In this document: piece after piece, positions 42,930 to 51,777 of the stretch
Numbering within the stretch: the stretch's first letter is position 1
Layout: every line of letters starts with the position of its first letter
NCBI GenBank assembly: GCA_020632955.1
Contig: JACKEO010000012.1
Location: forward strand, 86,343-150,342
Direction of reading: 5' to 3'
Source: Alphaproteobacteria bacterium
Lineage (GTDB): Bacteria; Myxococcota_A; UBA796; GCA-2862545
Length of the DNA stretch: 64,000 nt
Notes under the pieces: generated by a model
What the model was told of the DNA's origin: nothing
What the model saw: the letters and a program-made list of their open reading frames with translations, nothing else
Databases searched by the model: none
Position numbers and translations under genes: made by a program

Positions 42930-43931
42930 TCAGGGGCGCGCCTCCTCCACCCCGCACTCCACCCCCAGCACCTCCACCACCGCCTCGGCCACCGCCCGCG
43001 CGGCCACCTCGTGCCCGGCGGCGTCGGGGTGCAGGCCGTCGGCGCTCCACGGCCCCGGCCCGGCGGCGCGGTAGGCGGGCGCGAGGTCCAGGGTGCCCAG
43101 CCCCACGCGCGCGGCCTCCACCAGACCCTGCGGGGGCGGTCCCCCCTCCGCGGACACCGGGAAGGGGGGGAAGGCCACCACCAGGCCCGGCACCTGCGCT
43201 GCGTCGAGCCAGGCGGCGATGCGCTCCAGGCCACGCGTGACGGGGTCCGGCGTGGTCCCCGCGGCCTCGAGGCGCAGCCGCGCCTTGCGCAGGGCGTCCC
43301 ACAGGCGTGAGCGCGAGCGGGTGAAGTGGTCCCAGAGGCCCGCGTCGGCGCCGCGGCCGTGGTCGTTGAACACGTAGGCCACCACGACGAGATCGGGGGA
43401 CAGGCGCGGACCCCAGGCGGAGAGCACCGCCGCCTCCTGCTCGGTGTCGTAGCCGCCCACCCCCAGGTTGAGGATCTCCACGGGGCAGGGGGCGCCGTCG
43501 GGCGTGCGGAGCAGGGCCTCGGCGCGCGCGGTGAAGGTCTGGTCGCCGTCCACCTGCCAGCCGAAGGTCACCGAGTCGCCCAGCACCAGCACCCGCCGCA
43601 CCCCGGCCGGCGGCGTGTGCGTGCGCTCGCGGTCGCGGAAGCCCAGGGCGTTGGTGACGAAGCGCCGGTGGAAGCCCGGCACGAAGACGTCGGCCGACGG
43701 GCGCAGGCCGTACACCACGCCGGGCAGGTCGGAGGCCACGTGCAGCGGGCTGCCCCCGTCGGCACCCCAGGCCAGCCCGGTGGCCCCGTCCACGCTCACG
43801 AGGCGCGCGGCCTCCGGGTCGCGACCCAGGCGATCCACCAGCCGCAGCCCCACCTCGGCGGTCCCCAGGAAGAGGGCCACGCCCAGGGCCCACGACGCGA
43901 GCCGGCGCACGGGGCGCGGCGGGCCGCTCAC
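42930..43931 (-). CDS. SGNH/GDSL-type hydrolase, membrane-anchored or exported
   Basis: The 333-residue protein has an N-terminal hydrophobic segment (LASWALGVALFLGTAEVGLRLV). The hydrolase blocks are all present: LVLGDSVTFGW with the nucleophile Ser, ILNLGVGGYDTEQ with the oxyanion Gly, YVFNDHG with the Asn, and DGLHPDAAGHEVAA with the Asp-His pair. It probably removes acyl or acetyl groups from envelope sugars or lipids. The GTG start follows GGAGG at five bases. It ends close to the serpin gene in convergent orientation. Confidence 0.88.
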   Translation of the reverse strand: MSGPPRPVRRLASWALGVALFLGTAEVGLRLVDRLGRDPEAARLVSVDGATGLAWGADGGSPLHVASDLPGVVYGLRPSADVFVPGFHRRFVTNALGFRDRERTHTPPAGVRRVLVLGDSVTFGWQVDGDQTFTARAEALLRTPDGAPCPVEILNLGVGGYDTEQEAAVLSAWGPRLSPDLVVVAYVFNDHGRGADAGLWDHFTRSRSRLWDALRKARLRLEAAGTTPDPVTRGLERIAAWLDAAQVPGLVVAFPPFPVSAEGGPPPQGLVEAARVGLGTLDLAPAYRAAGPGPWSADGLHPDAAGHEVAARAVAEAVVEVLGVECGVEEARP

Positions 43932-43965
43932 GCCAGCCTCCGACGGCAGCGCGCCACCCGCGACC

Positions 43966-44376
43966 CTACTCGAACTCCCAGCCCTCGGGCTCGAAGGCGC
44001 CCGCGCTGGCCTCGAAGAGGGTGGGCCCGTCCGCCGTGATCCATGCCCGCCTCATGTCCACCCACCCCAGCGTGAAGACCCCCGGCGTGAGCGTGGCCGT
44101 CTCGAACTCGAAGTGGCCTTGGTTGAGGTAGCAGCAGGTGCTCCAGTCGGTGCGAGCGCGGGGCGCCCAGCTGCCCTCCACCGTGGCGCCGCCCTCGAGC
44201 GCCAGCGCCCAGGTGCGGGCCTCCTGATCGAGCGTGAGCGTGAGCTCCGGCGCGTCCTCGGCGCCCGCCGCGGCCACGGGCGCGCGGTCACGCACCAGCG
44301 TGTAGGTGCCGCTCTGCAGGTAGACGGCCTGGTTGCAGCCACCGAGCAGCAGGAGGGCAGGCAGGACGGCGCGCAT
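43966..44376 (-). CDS. Small lipoprotein of unknown function
   Basis: The 136-residue protein starts MRAVLPALLLLGGCNQAVYL with a lipobox Cys at residue 14. The domain is beta-rich (SGTYTLVRDRAPVAAAGAED, ARTWALALEGGATVEGSW) and has a CC pair in WSTCCYLNQGHFEFE. No family is recognised. It lies 35 bases upstream of the SGNH hydrolase gene on the same strand, so the two are probably one unit. Confidence 0.75.
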   Translation of the reverse strand: MRAVLPALLLLGGCNQAVYLQSGTYTLVRDRAPVAAAGAEDAPELTLTLDQEARTWALALEGGATVEGSWAPRARTDWSTCCYLNQGHFEFETATLTPGVFTLGWVDMRRAWITADGPTLFEASAGAFEPEGWEFE

Positions 44377-44453
44377 CGGGGCTCCGAGGTGGTGCGGGTC
44401 GCGGCAGGCTAGCACGTCCCACGGGGCCCACCGAGGCCCCCAGGAGGTCCGCC

Positions 44454-44879
44454 ATGACCGCGTCCTACGCCGTGCGCTGCCGCTGCGGTGCCCAGGCCTT
44501 CGCGCTGCCCGGCCCGCCGCCACGGGTGACGATCTGCTTCTGCCGCGACTGCCAGCGTCGGGCGGGCGGTCCCTTCGGCCTGGCCACCTACTACCCGGAG
44601 GAGGGGCTGGACCTGCCCGTGCTGCCCACCTGGCGACGACGCGCCGACTCGGGCCGCTGGCTCGAGACCTCGGCCTGCCCGTCGTGCGGCGTGGTGCTCT
44701 ACCAGCGCTTCGAGCGACGGCCGGGCGTGGTGGGCATCCCGCTGGGGCTGGTGGACGGCGCGCGCGACACGCCGCCCGACCGCGCCGTCTTCTGCGTGAA
44801 CAAGCCGGCGTGGGTGCAGCTGCCCGACGGGATCGAGGCCTACGTCGCCGGCTCGGACGGCCCGCGCTGGACGGGCTGA
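44454..44879 (+). CDS. GFA-family (CENP-V/Gfa) zinc protein
   Basis: The 141-residue protein has the GFA zinc-binding pattern: VRCRCGAQAF, then ICFCRDCQRRAGGPFG with the CxxC, and CPSCGVVLYQRFE near residue 80. These Cys pairs bind two zinc ions in the Gfa/CENP-V fold. The name comes from a glutathione-dependent formaldehyde-activating enzyme, but most members have no proven activity. The ATG follows AGGAGGTCC at a good distance. Confidence 0.88.
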   Translation: MTASYAVRCRCGAQAFALPGPPPRVTICFCRDCQRRAGGPFGLATYYPEEGLDLPVLPTWRRRADSGRWLETSACPSCGVVLYQRFERRPGVVGIPLGLVDGARDTPPDRAVFCVNKPAWVQLPDGIEAYVAGSDGPRWTG

Positions 44880-44883
44880 GGCC

Positions 44884-45813
44884 CTACTCCCAGGTGCAGC
44901 CCGCGGGGAGGGTGCCCGAGGGGTCCTCGCCGTCGGCGTAGGGGCTGGGCAGGCTGCGGTGCACGTGGGCGTCGAGGAAGTCCCAGGCCCAGCTGTTCCA
45001 GCCCGTGGGCGGCGTGTGGCCCTGGGTGTGGGAGCAGAGCACGGCCACGCTGCGGTCGTCGCGGAGCTTGCCGGCCATCGAGCGCGACATCTGCGTGAAG
45101 TTCACCGCCACCACGTCGTCGGCGCCGCCCTCGGTCATCACCACCGGGATGCGCCACGCCGGCTTGGCGTAGGGGTTCACCTTCGGGCCGATGCCCACGC
45201 TGCCGTCGGAGCCGCCGCTGAAGATCACGGCCGAGGCCAGGTGCTCGGCGCGGTGCATCACCAGCCACGACGACCACAGCGCGCCCGCCGAGAAGCCCAT
45301 CGTGTAGACCCGGCGCCGGTCGATGCCGTACTGGGCGTCGAGGCACGACAGCAGGTCGTCGAAGAAGGTGGCGTCGGCGCTGGGGTCGTTGGGCGGCACC
45401 GACCAGTCGAGGCCGTAGCCGCCGGAGCCCGCCTCGGGGATCACCGCGATGACGTCGAGCTCCTTCGCGGCGCCCTTCGCGTCCAGGTAGCGGTCGAAGG
45501 CCTCCATCGTGTCGCCGTTGCCGTGCCACATGAACACCACGCCGGCCCCCTCGGGGTCGGCGGGCAGGCGCAGCAGGAACTCCCGGTTGGTGCGCTTGCC
45601 CGAGGCGAACTTCGTGTTCTCGCCCGCCACGAGCTCGGGGCAGGTGCCCTTGGAGTAGGCCGCCGGGGCCTTGGGGGCGGGCAGGCCGGCGTACGGGTCG
45701 TCGGCCCCGGGCGTGGTGTCGTCGGTGTCGTCGCCGACGAGGTCGCCCTGGTCGGCGGGCGCGCCGCAGGCACCGAGCAGGAGACCGAGGAGGAGCGTGC
45801 GCTGCGGGACCAT
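44884..45813 (-). CDS. PHB-depolymerase/feruloyl-esterase-like lipoprotein (alpha/beta hydrolase)
   Basis: The 309-residue protein starts MVPQRTLLLGLLLGACGAPA with a lipobox, then an Asp/Thr-rich linker (GDDTDDTTPGADDP). The alpha/beta hydrolase domain has FMWHGNGDTMEAFDRYL (HGxG oxyanion motif), YTMGFSAGALWSSWL with the nucleophile Ser, VMTEGGADDVVAVNF with the likely Asp, and HTQGHTPP with the His. This is the LpqC/poly(3-hydroxybutyrate) depolymerase-like family, also found in feruloyl esterases. It is probably an exported esterase on polymer substrates. Convergent with the GFA gene, stops 4 bases apart. Confidence 0.85.
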   Translation of the reverse strand: MVPQRTLLLGLLLGACGAPADQGDLVGDDTDDTTPGADDPYAGLPAPKAPAAYSKGTCPELVAGENTKFASGKRTNREFLLRLPADPEGAGVVFMWHGNGDTMEAFDRYLDAKGAAKELDVIAVIPEAGSGGYGLDWSVPPNDPSADATFFDDLLSCLDAQYGIDRRRVYTMGFSAGALWSSWLVMHRAEHLASAVIFSGGSDGSVGIGPKVNPYAKPAWRIPVVMTEGGADDVVAVNFTQMSRSMAGKLRDDRSVAVLCSHTQGHTPPTGWNSWAWDFLDAHVHRSLPSPYADGEDPSGTLPAGCTWE

Positions 45814-45937
45814 GGGCTCTCCGGACGAGGGGCGTCGGCGGGGAGGGGCCGGCCCGTCGCCCACGTACCCGGCACCCGGACTGTGGGCGATGGTCGCCCG
45901 GTCGTGTAGATCGGGGACGTCCTGTCGCGAGTCCCCC

Positions 45938-47713
45938 GTGCGCCCGCTCCACGCCTCCCTGCTGCTGCTCCTGGCCTGCGAGGCCAAGCCGTTCACCAAC
46001 ACGTTCGGCGACGACCTCGGCGAGACCGACGGCACCGGCGACACCGGACCCGTGTGCGACGGCACCGACAGCGACGGCGACGGGGTGTGCGACGGCGAGG
46101 ACCTCTGCGAGGGCATCGACGCCAAGGGCGACGCGGACGCCGACGGCGTGTGCGACGACCTCGACGCCTGCCCGGGCGTGGACGACCTGGCCCAGCGCGA
46201 CCTGCCCGACCCGCCCGACCCCCAGGGCCTCGACAGCAACTGCGACGGGGCCGACGGCGTGGTGGAGGAGACGATCTACGTGGCCCTGCGCGGCAAGGAG
46301 CAGGCCCCCGGCACGGCCCGGGAGCCCCTGCGCTACCTCGCCGCCGGCATCGAGCGCGCGCTCACGCTGCGGCGGGCCACGGTGATCGTGGGCTCGGGCC
46401 AGTACCGCGAGCGCGTCACCCTGGTGGACGGGGTGAGCGTGTACGGCGGCTACGACGACCGCGACGGGTGGACCCGCCCCGCCGGCGAGGTCACCCGGCT
46501 CACCGGCGAGGGCCCGCTGCTCGTGGCCGACGGCCTCGGCGGGGCCGTGCGCGTGGAGCGCCTCACCCTCGAGCCCACCGCGGTGAAGGGGGCCGGCGGC
46601 AGCGCCATGGGCGCCATGGTGGCCTCCAGCGGCGACTTCCTCACGCTCGCCCAGGTCACCATCACCGCGGCCGACGGCCTCACGGGCAAGGTGGGTCAGC
46701 CCGGGCAGCAGGGCCTGCGCGGCGTGGACGGGCAGTGGGGCCGCGACGGCTGCGACATCGCCGATCCCTTCGGGCTCACAGGCGACTGCACCACCACGAA
46801 CGTGCAGGGCGGCATGGCGCCGGTGTGCGGCACCCCCGGGCTGCCCGGCAGCGGCGGCAAGGGCGGCAAGGGCGGGGAGGACAGCTCCAGCATCCGGGGC
46901 AAGGGCGAGAACGGGGGCCCGGGCGGCGAGGCCCAGGGGCTCGGCGAGGCCGCGGGCGGCGCCGGCGGCAAGGGCAGCACGCCGGGCGAGGAGCAGCAGG
47001 ACTGCGGCGTCCTCGACCTCGAGTGCTGCGACGCGGTGAAGGCCGACACCGGCGGCAAGGGCGACCCGGGCACGGCGGGGCCGGCGGGCCGAGACGGCCT
47101 CGCGGTGTCGGAGCCCGCGGGCGTGAACCCGGTGGCGCGGGCCTACGTGCCCCTCGACGGCGCCGACGGCACCGACGGGGGTCCCGGCGGCGGCGGCGGC
47201 GGTGGGGGCGGCGGCGGCGGCAGCGACTGCGACACCTTCTGCTGCAACTCCGACTGGGGTGCCGGCGGCGGCGGTGGCGGCTCGGGGGGCTGCTCCGGCA
47301 CCGGCGGGCTCGGCGGCGGCGGCGGTGGGGCGTCCATCGGCCTCGTGGTCATCGGCAGCACGCCCACGCTGGAGGCCTGCACCATCCAGGCCGGGAACGG
47401 CGGGAACGGCGGCGCGGGCGGCACGGGCGGCATGGGCGGCCCGGCCGGCGACGGCGGCACCGGCGGCCGGCGGGTCGACCACGGCGGCGCGGGCGGCCGG
47501 GGTGGCAACGGCGGCGCCGGCGGGCGTGGCGGGCACGGCAGCGGCGGCAGCGGCGGCGCCAGCGTGGGCATCTGGGTGGTGGACGGCGGCCTCGTGATCG
47601 ACGACACCACCACCGTGGCAGCCGGCACCCCCGGCGCGGGCGGCGCCTCCTCGGGCGCGGCCGGTCCCGACGGCGTGGCGGGCACCATCGTCGGCCTGCC
47701 GGTGTCGGAGTAG
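45938..47713 (+). CDS. Gly-rich surface lipoprotein with calcium-binding and collagen-like repeats
   Basis: The 591-residue protein starts VRPLHASLLLLLACEAKPF (GTG start), a lipobox, then a thrombospondin-type calcium region (DGTDSDGDGVCDGEDLC, DADGVCDDLDACPG). Residues 110-230 look like a right-handed beta-helix of DUF1565/pectate-lyase style (IVGSGQYRERVTLVDGVSVYGGY). From 250 on, long Gly/Ala-rich collagen-like segments (GNGGNGGAGGTGGMGGPAGD) alternate with Cys pairs. No catalytic residues are seen. It is probably an extended surface structure. Similar Gly-rich beta-helix proteins are common in Myxococcota. Confidence 0.82.
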   Translation: MRPLHASLLLLLACEAKPFTNTFGDDLGETDGTGDTGPVCDGTDSDGDGVCDGEDLCEGIDAKGDADADGVCDDLDACPGVDDLAQRDLPDPPDPQGLDSNCDGADGVVEETIYVALRGKEQAPGTAREPLRYLAAGIERALTLRRATVIVGSGQYRERVTLVDGVSVYGGYDDRDGWTRPAGEVTRLTGEGPLLVADGLGGAVRVERLTLEPTAVKGAGGSAMGAMVASSGDFLTLAQVTITAADGLTGKVGQPGQQGLRGVDGQWGRDGCDIADPFGLTGDCTTTNVQGGMAPVCGTPGLPGSGGKGGKGGEDSSSIRGKGENGGPGGEAQGLGEAAGGAGGKGSTPGEEQQDCGVLDLECCDAVKADTGGKGDPGTAGPAGRDGLAVSEPAGVNPVARAYVPLDGADGTDGGPGGGGGGGGGGGGSDCDTFCCNSDWGAGGGGGGSGGCSGTGGLGGGGGGASIGLVVIGSTPTLEACTIQAGNGGNGGAGGTGGMGGPAGDGGTGGRRVDHGGAGGRGGNGGAGGRGGHGSGGSGGASVGIWVVDGGLVIDDTTTVAAGTPGAGGASSGAAGPDGVAGTIVGLPVSE

Positions 47714-47750
47714 GCAGGAGTCGGGTCCCGCGTCTCCGGAGGTCGTCGCC

Positions 47751-49424
47751 GTGCTGCTGCTCCCCCTCCTCGTGGGCCTCGCGGCGGCTGCCGAGGGCGA
47801 CGCCGACGCGCTCCTCCGCGAGGAGCTCGACGCGGCCCTCGCCACCTGGACGGCGCGGGGCGAGGCGCCCCACCACGTGGCCCTGGCCCTCGTGGAGCAC
47901 ACGGTGGTGGATCTGGGGGCCACCGCGGGGGCGGTGAGCCGCGACGACACGCGGCTCGAGCGCACCCTCGACGTGGACCTGCGCATGGGCACCCCCACCC
48001 TCGACAGCACCCACACCCTGCGTGGCCTGTCGCTGCTGGACGACGACGAGCGCGGGCTGCTCCGCGTGCCCTTCGCCAGCGTGGGCGGCGACACGGCGCT
48101 GCGCCTCGCCGTGCGCCGCGAGCTCGACGCACGCCACCGCAACGCCCGCGAGCGCCTGGCCCTGCTGGAGGGCGAGCGTGCCGTGCTCGTGGAGGAGGAG
48201 GATCCGGCCCCCGACTTCACCCCCGGCGCGGCGGTGCGGATCGACGCGCCCGCGCAGGTCGGCGCGCTCGACCGCGCCTGGCTGGGCACGCTGGTGGAGG
48301 CCAGCCGCCTGCTCGATCGCGCCCCCGAGGTGGTCGAGAGCGCCGCCACGCTGCGGCTGGAGCACCGGGAGCGCGTGTTCGTCGACACCGAGGGCACCGT
48401 GGTCCACGACGGCTGGGGCGACGTGCTGCTGATGGTGCGCGCCTCGGTGGTGGCCGACGACGGCGACACGCTCGACGTCACGCGCATCGTCGACGTGGCC
48501 CGCCCCGCCGACCTGCCCGCGCCCGACGCGGTGCTGCGGCTGGCCGAGGAGGTGGTGGACGAGGCCCTCGCCCTGCGCGCCGCCCCCCGTGCGGCTCCCT
48601 ACACCGGGCCCGTGCTGCTCTCGGGGCGCGCCGCCGCCGTCTTCCTGCACGAGGTGCTCGGCCACCGCGCCGAGGCCGACCGCAACAAGCGCGACGACGA
48701 GGGCAAGACCTTCCTCGAGCAGCTGGGGCGTCCGGTGCTGCCGTCCTGGGTGGACGTGGTGGACGACCCCACGCTGCCCACCGCCCACGGCGTGCGCCTC
48801 CGCGGCCACTACGCCGTGGACGACGAGGGGGTGCCCGCCGCCCGCGCGGTGCTGGTGGAGGACGGCGTCTTCCGCGGCTTCCTCATGGGGCGCTCCCCGC
48901 TGTCGGTGCAGGCGGGCTCGAACGGCCACGGCCGACGCAGCGCCGGCAACGCGCCCGCGGCGCGCATGGGCACCACGATCCTCACCGCCGAGGGCGGGCT
49001 GCCCCCCGAGGCCCTGCGCAGCCGCCTGCTGGCGGAGCTGCGCGCCCAGGGTCTGCCCCACGGCTACGTGGTGGACGAGATCCAGGGCGGGTTCACCCTC
49101 ACCGGCCGGGTGGTGCCGAACGCCTTCAACGTGCGCGCGAGCCGCACCTGGCGCGTGCACGCCGACGGCCGCCCCGACGAGCTGGTGCGCGGCATCGACC
49201 TGGTGGGCACGCCCCTGGCCGCCTTCCGTGCCCTCCTCGCCGCGGGCGACACGCCCGAGGTCTTCAACGGCACCTGCGGCGCCGAGAGCGGCTGGGTGCC
49301 CGTGTCGGCGGTGGCCCCACCGCTGCTCTTCCGTCGCCTGGAGCTCCAGCTCAAGGAGAAGGACGTGGCCCGACCCCCGCTGCTGGCCAAGCCCGAGGAC
49401 GCCGGGCGGGAGCAGGGCACGTGA
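47751..49424 (+). CDS. Exported TldD-like metalloprotease
   Basis: The 557-residue protein starts MLLLPLLVGLAAAAEG, a signal peptide, unlike cytoplasmic TldD. The TldD zinc site is intact: FLHEVLGHRAEADR with HExxxH at about residue 302, and CGAESGWVPVSAVAPPLLFRR near the C-terminus with the third-ligand Cys region. TldD/TldE proteases degrade unfolded peptides and process modified peptides. Here the enzyme should act outside the cytoplasm with the downstream TldE-like partner. The GTG start follows GGAGG. It overlaps the next gene by one base (TGATG). Confidence 0.88.
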   Translation: MLLLPLLVGLAAAAEGDADALLREELDAALATWTARGEAPHHVALALVEHTVVDLGATAGAVSRDDTRLERTLDVDLRMGTPTLDSTHTLRGLSLLDDDERGLLRVPFASVGGDTALRLAVRRELDARHRNARERLALLEGERAVLVEEEDPAPDFTPGAAVRIDAPAQVGALDRAWLGTLVEASRLLDRAPEVVESAATLRLEHRERVFVDTEGTVVHDGWGDVLLMVRASVVADDGDTLDVTRIVDVARPADLPAPDAVLRLAEEVVDEALALRAAPRAAPYTGPVLLSGRAAAVFLHEVLGHRAEADRNKRDDEGKTFLEQLGRPVLPSWVDVVDDPTLPTAHGVRLRGHYAVDDEGVPAARAVLVEDGVFRGFLMGRSPLSVQAGSNGHGRRSAGNAPAARMGTTILTAEGGLPPEALRSRLLAELRAQGLPHGYVVDEIQGGFTLTGRVVPNAFNVRASRTWRVHADGRPDELVRGIDLVGTPLAAFRALLAAGDTPEVFNGTCGAESGWVPVSAVAPPLLFRRLELQLKEKDVARPPLLAKPEDAGREQGT

Positions 49425-51130
49425 TGGCCTGGCTGCTGCCCTGCCTGCTCGCGACGGCCCTGGCCACCGACGAGGTGCCTCCGGCCGAGCGCGCGCTCGT
49501 GGAGGCCCTGGAGGGCGAGCTGGCGCGTGCCCACGCCGAGCTGGCGCTGCCCGGAGCGCCCGCGCCCTACCACGCCCGGCTCACGCTCACGCTGCTGGCC
49601 CAGCGCAGCGTGGAGGCCACCCTGGGCGGGGTGGTCCGCGCCGACATGTCGCCCGTGGCCCGCCTGGGCGTGGAGGTGCGGGTGGGGTCGCCCGCGCTCG
49701 ACAACTCCGGCTTCGGGGGCTGGCGCACCGGCTTCCGGCAGGCGGCGCTGCCCGACCAGCCCACGCCCCACGCCGTGCGCGTGCGCGCCTGGCGCGAGCT
49801 CGACCGTGCCTACAAGGAGGCGGTGGAGCAGCAGAGCCGCAAGGTGGCGCAGGTGGTGCTGCCCCCCGACCACCCCGGCGACTACACGCTCACGGGGTCG
49901 ATCCAGGCGGCCCCGGTGCCCCCGTCGCCCGCCCTGATGCCCGACGCGGGGCTGCGGGCCGCCACGCTGTCGGCGGTGCTCGCGGCCGTGCCGGGCGTGC
50001 TCGACGGCCGCGTGCACCTCGCCCAGGAGGTGGGCGTGGCGTGGGTGATCGACACCGAGGGCACGCGGGTGCGGCGGCCGGTGGCCGAGACCACCGTGCG
50101 CGCCGTGGTCACCGTGCAGGCGGCCGACGGGGCCCAGCTGGTGGACCAGCGCCTGTGGACGGTGCGCTCCCCCGACGACCTGCCCTCCGAGGCGGCGCTG
50201 GCCGAGGCGCTCGACGCCCTGGCGCGCGGGGCCGTGGCCGCCGCCGCCGCGCCGGCGCTGGAGGCCGAGTACGTGGGGCCGGTGGTCTTCCTCGGGGACG
50301 CGGCGGTGGACCTGCAGCGCTGGCTGCTGCTGCCGCAGCTCGAGGGCACCCCGCCCGACCTGCCCTTCGACACCATCTTCGGCGAGCTGGGGGGCAGCGA
50401 CGACGGGGCGCGGGTGGGTCGCCGGGTGCTGCCGCCGGGGTGGCGCGTGGTGGACGACGCGCGCGGGGTGCCCGGTCACCCCGGCATGGCGATGCACGAC
50501 GACGAGGGCAGCTTCACCCGGGCGGTGGAGGTGGTGACCGAGGGCATCGTGCGCACCCTGCTCACCAGCCGCACCCCGCACCGCGCCGTGCCCGACGGCA
50601 CGAACGGCCACGCCTGGGCCCGGTGGGACGGGCGCGCCGCGGGCCGGGCCTGCTTCACCACGGTGGAGGCCCCCCGCGCCGTGCCGGAAGCGCGCCTGCT
50701 GCGGCTGGGCCTGCGCGCCGCGGCCGCCTACGGCCTCGACCACGTGCTCGTGGTGGAGCGCCTCCAGGAGCCTGCGGTGCGCGACGCGCGCGGCTTCGGC
50801 GACGACGCGCCGGCCCTGCCGCCGCCCGTGGTCGCAGCGAGGTGGTACGCCGATGGTCGGCGGGTGCCGGTGCGGTCGCTGCGCTTCGCCGCTGTGGATC
50901 GGCGGGCGCTTCGGGATATCGTCGCGGCGGGACCGGTCGCGCGCGCTGACGTGTTGCTGCCCCGAGACGGACGAGCTGCGAACCTGGGTCCTGTGGAGGG
51001 TCATCCGTGCCGAGTCGAAGCGCCGACGGTCGTCGTGGCGGAGCTGGAGCTGGTGCCCACCCCGGGCGACCCCAGCGCCGTGCCCACGCTGCCGGTCGCC
51101 ACCGCCGCGCCGGAGGCGTCGGAGCCCTGA
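49424..51130 (+). CDS. Exported TldE/PmbA-like partner, no zinc site
   Basis: The 568-residue protein starts MAWLLPCLLATALATDE, a signal peptide. It shares the layout of the upstream TldD-like protein (GRVHLAQEVGVAWVIDTEGTRV, VRAVVTVQAADGAQL) but has no HExxxH, as expected for TldE/PmbA. The end (LEAPTVVVAELELVP) matches the other's C-terminal strand. In TldD/E the inactive subunit is needed for the active heterodimer. Coupled by an overlapping TGATG start. Confidence 0.85.
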   Translation: MAWLLPCLLATALATDEVPPAERALVEALEGELARAHAELALPGAPAPYHARLTLTLLAQRSVEATLGGVVRADMSPVARLGVEVRVGSPALDNSGFGGWRTGFRQAALPDQPTPHAVRVRAWRELDRAYKEAVEQQSRKVAQVVLPPDHPGDYTLTGSIQAAPVPPSPALMPDAGLRAATLSAVLAAVPGVLDGRVHLAQEVGVAWVIDTEGTRVRRPVAETTVRAVVTVQAADGAQLVDQRLWTVRSPDDLPSEAALAEALDALARGAVAAAAAPALEAEYVGPVVFLGDAAVDLQRWLLLPQLEGTPPDLPFDTIFGELGGSDDGARVGRRVLPPGWRVVDDARGVPGHPGMAMHDDEGSFTRAVEVVTEGIVRTLLTSRTPHRAVPDGTNGHAWARWDGRAAGRACFTTVEAPRAVPEARLLRLGLRAAAAYGLDHVLVVERLQEPAVRDARGFGDDAPALPPPVVAARWYADGRRVPVRSLRFAAVDRRALRDIVAAGPVARADVLLPRDGRAANLGPVEGHPCRVEAPTVVVAELELVPTPGDPSAVPTLPVATAAPEASEP

Positions 51131-51777
51131 TCGGCCGCACCCTGCTGCTGGTCGCGCTCGGCTCGGGCGTGGCCGTGCTCGATCCGCTGGCCTCCGCGGC
51201 CGCCCAGGAGCTGCAGTCCTCCGATCCGCTCCTCACCACGCTGCACGACGAGTCCGTGGCCTTCGACGCCATGCTCGGCGTGCTCAAGGCCGAGGTGCGG
51301 GCCGAGAACGTCCGGCTGTCCGACGAGGCGAAGCTGGCCTGGCAGCGTGGCGCACGCGCCTGGTCCGACGTGCGCGACGACCTGCAGCGCGGCCACTGGC
51401 GCGACGCCCTGCAGCTCGCCCGCCTCGCGCGCCTGTCGTGCCAGCGCGGCGCCGACGAGGCCTTCAGCGTGCGCGCCTCCCGCCCGGTCAAGCAGGCCAT
51501 CAAGGCCTACATCGACGCCATGGACCCCCGTCTCGTCGCCGTGCGGCAGCGCCTCGGCGCCCTGCAGGACCCGATGCTGCTGGAGCGCTGGCGGGCCGCC
51601 AAGGGCCGCTACGAGTCCGCCAAGCAGCTCGCCGCCGTCGAGCAGCTCGGCAGCGCCTGGACCACCCTGCTGAGCACCGCGGGCTCGCTGGACGAGCTGG
51701 TGCTCGACGTCGCACGCATGGAGGCCGCCGCGCCGGTCACCTCGCGCGCGGGCGCCGGGGGCGGGTACCCCCGGTGA
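51127..51777 (+). CDS. Exported helical protein of unknown function, apparent CTG start
   Basis: The 216-residue protein starts, if CTG at 51127 is used, LIGRTLLLVALGSGVAVLDP and continues ASAAAQE, a clear signal peptide with an Ala-x-Ala site. No ATG, GTG or TTG is found in the frame between the overlap and the signal. The CTG overlaps the TGA of the TldE-like gene, so it can start by coupling. The mature part is helical (DESVAFDAMLGVLKAEVRAEN, LQRGHWRDALQLARLARLSC). No family was recognised. It overlaps the following gene as well. Confidence 0.65.
   Translation: MIGRTLLLVALGSGVAVLDPLASAAAQELQSSDPLLTTLHDESVAFDAMLGVLKAEVRAENVRLSDEAKLAWQRGARAWSDVRDDLQRGHWRDALQLARLARLSCQRGADEAFSVRASRPVKQAIKAYIDAMDPRLVAVRQRLGALQDPMLLERWRAAKGRYESAKQLAAVEQLGSAWTTLLSTAGSLDELVLDVARMEAAAPVTSRAGAGGGYPR

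Noticed and set aside
46900..47560. GGC-rich repeats that could look like a tandem DNA repeat or CRISPR-like array
   Set aside because: The periodicity comes from Gly codons in the collagen-like part of the surface lipoprotein; units vary and no spacers exist.
51007..51126. An ATG start at 51007-like position for the exported helical protein
   Set aside because: It would lie inside the TldE-like gene, add an Arg/Gly-rich leader (MPSRSADGRRGGAG) and destroy the signal peptide; the CTG overlap is more plausible.
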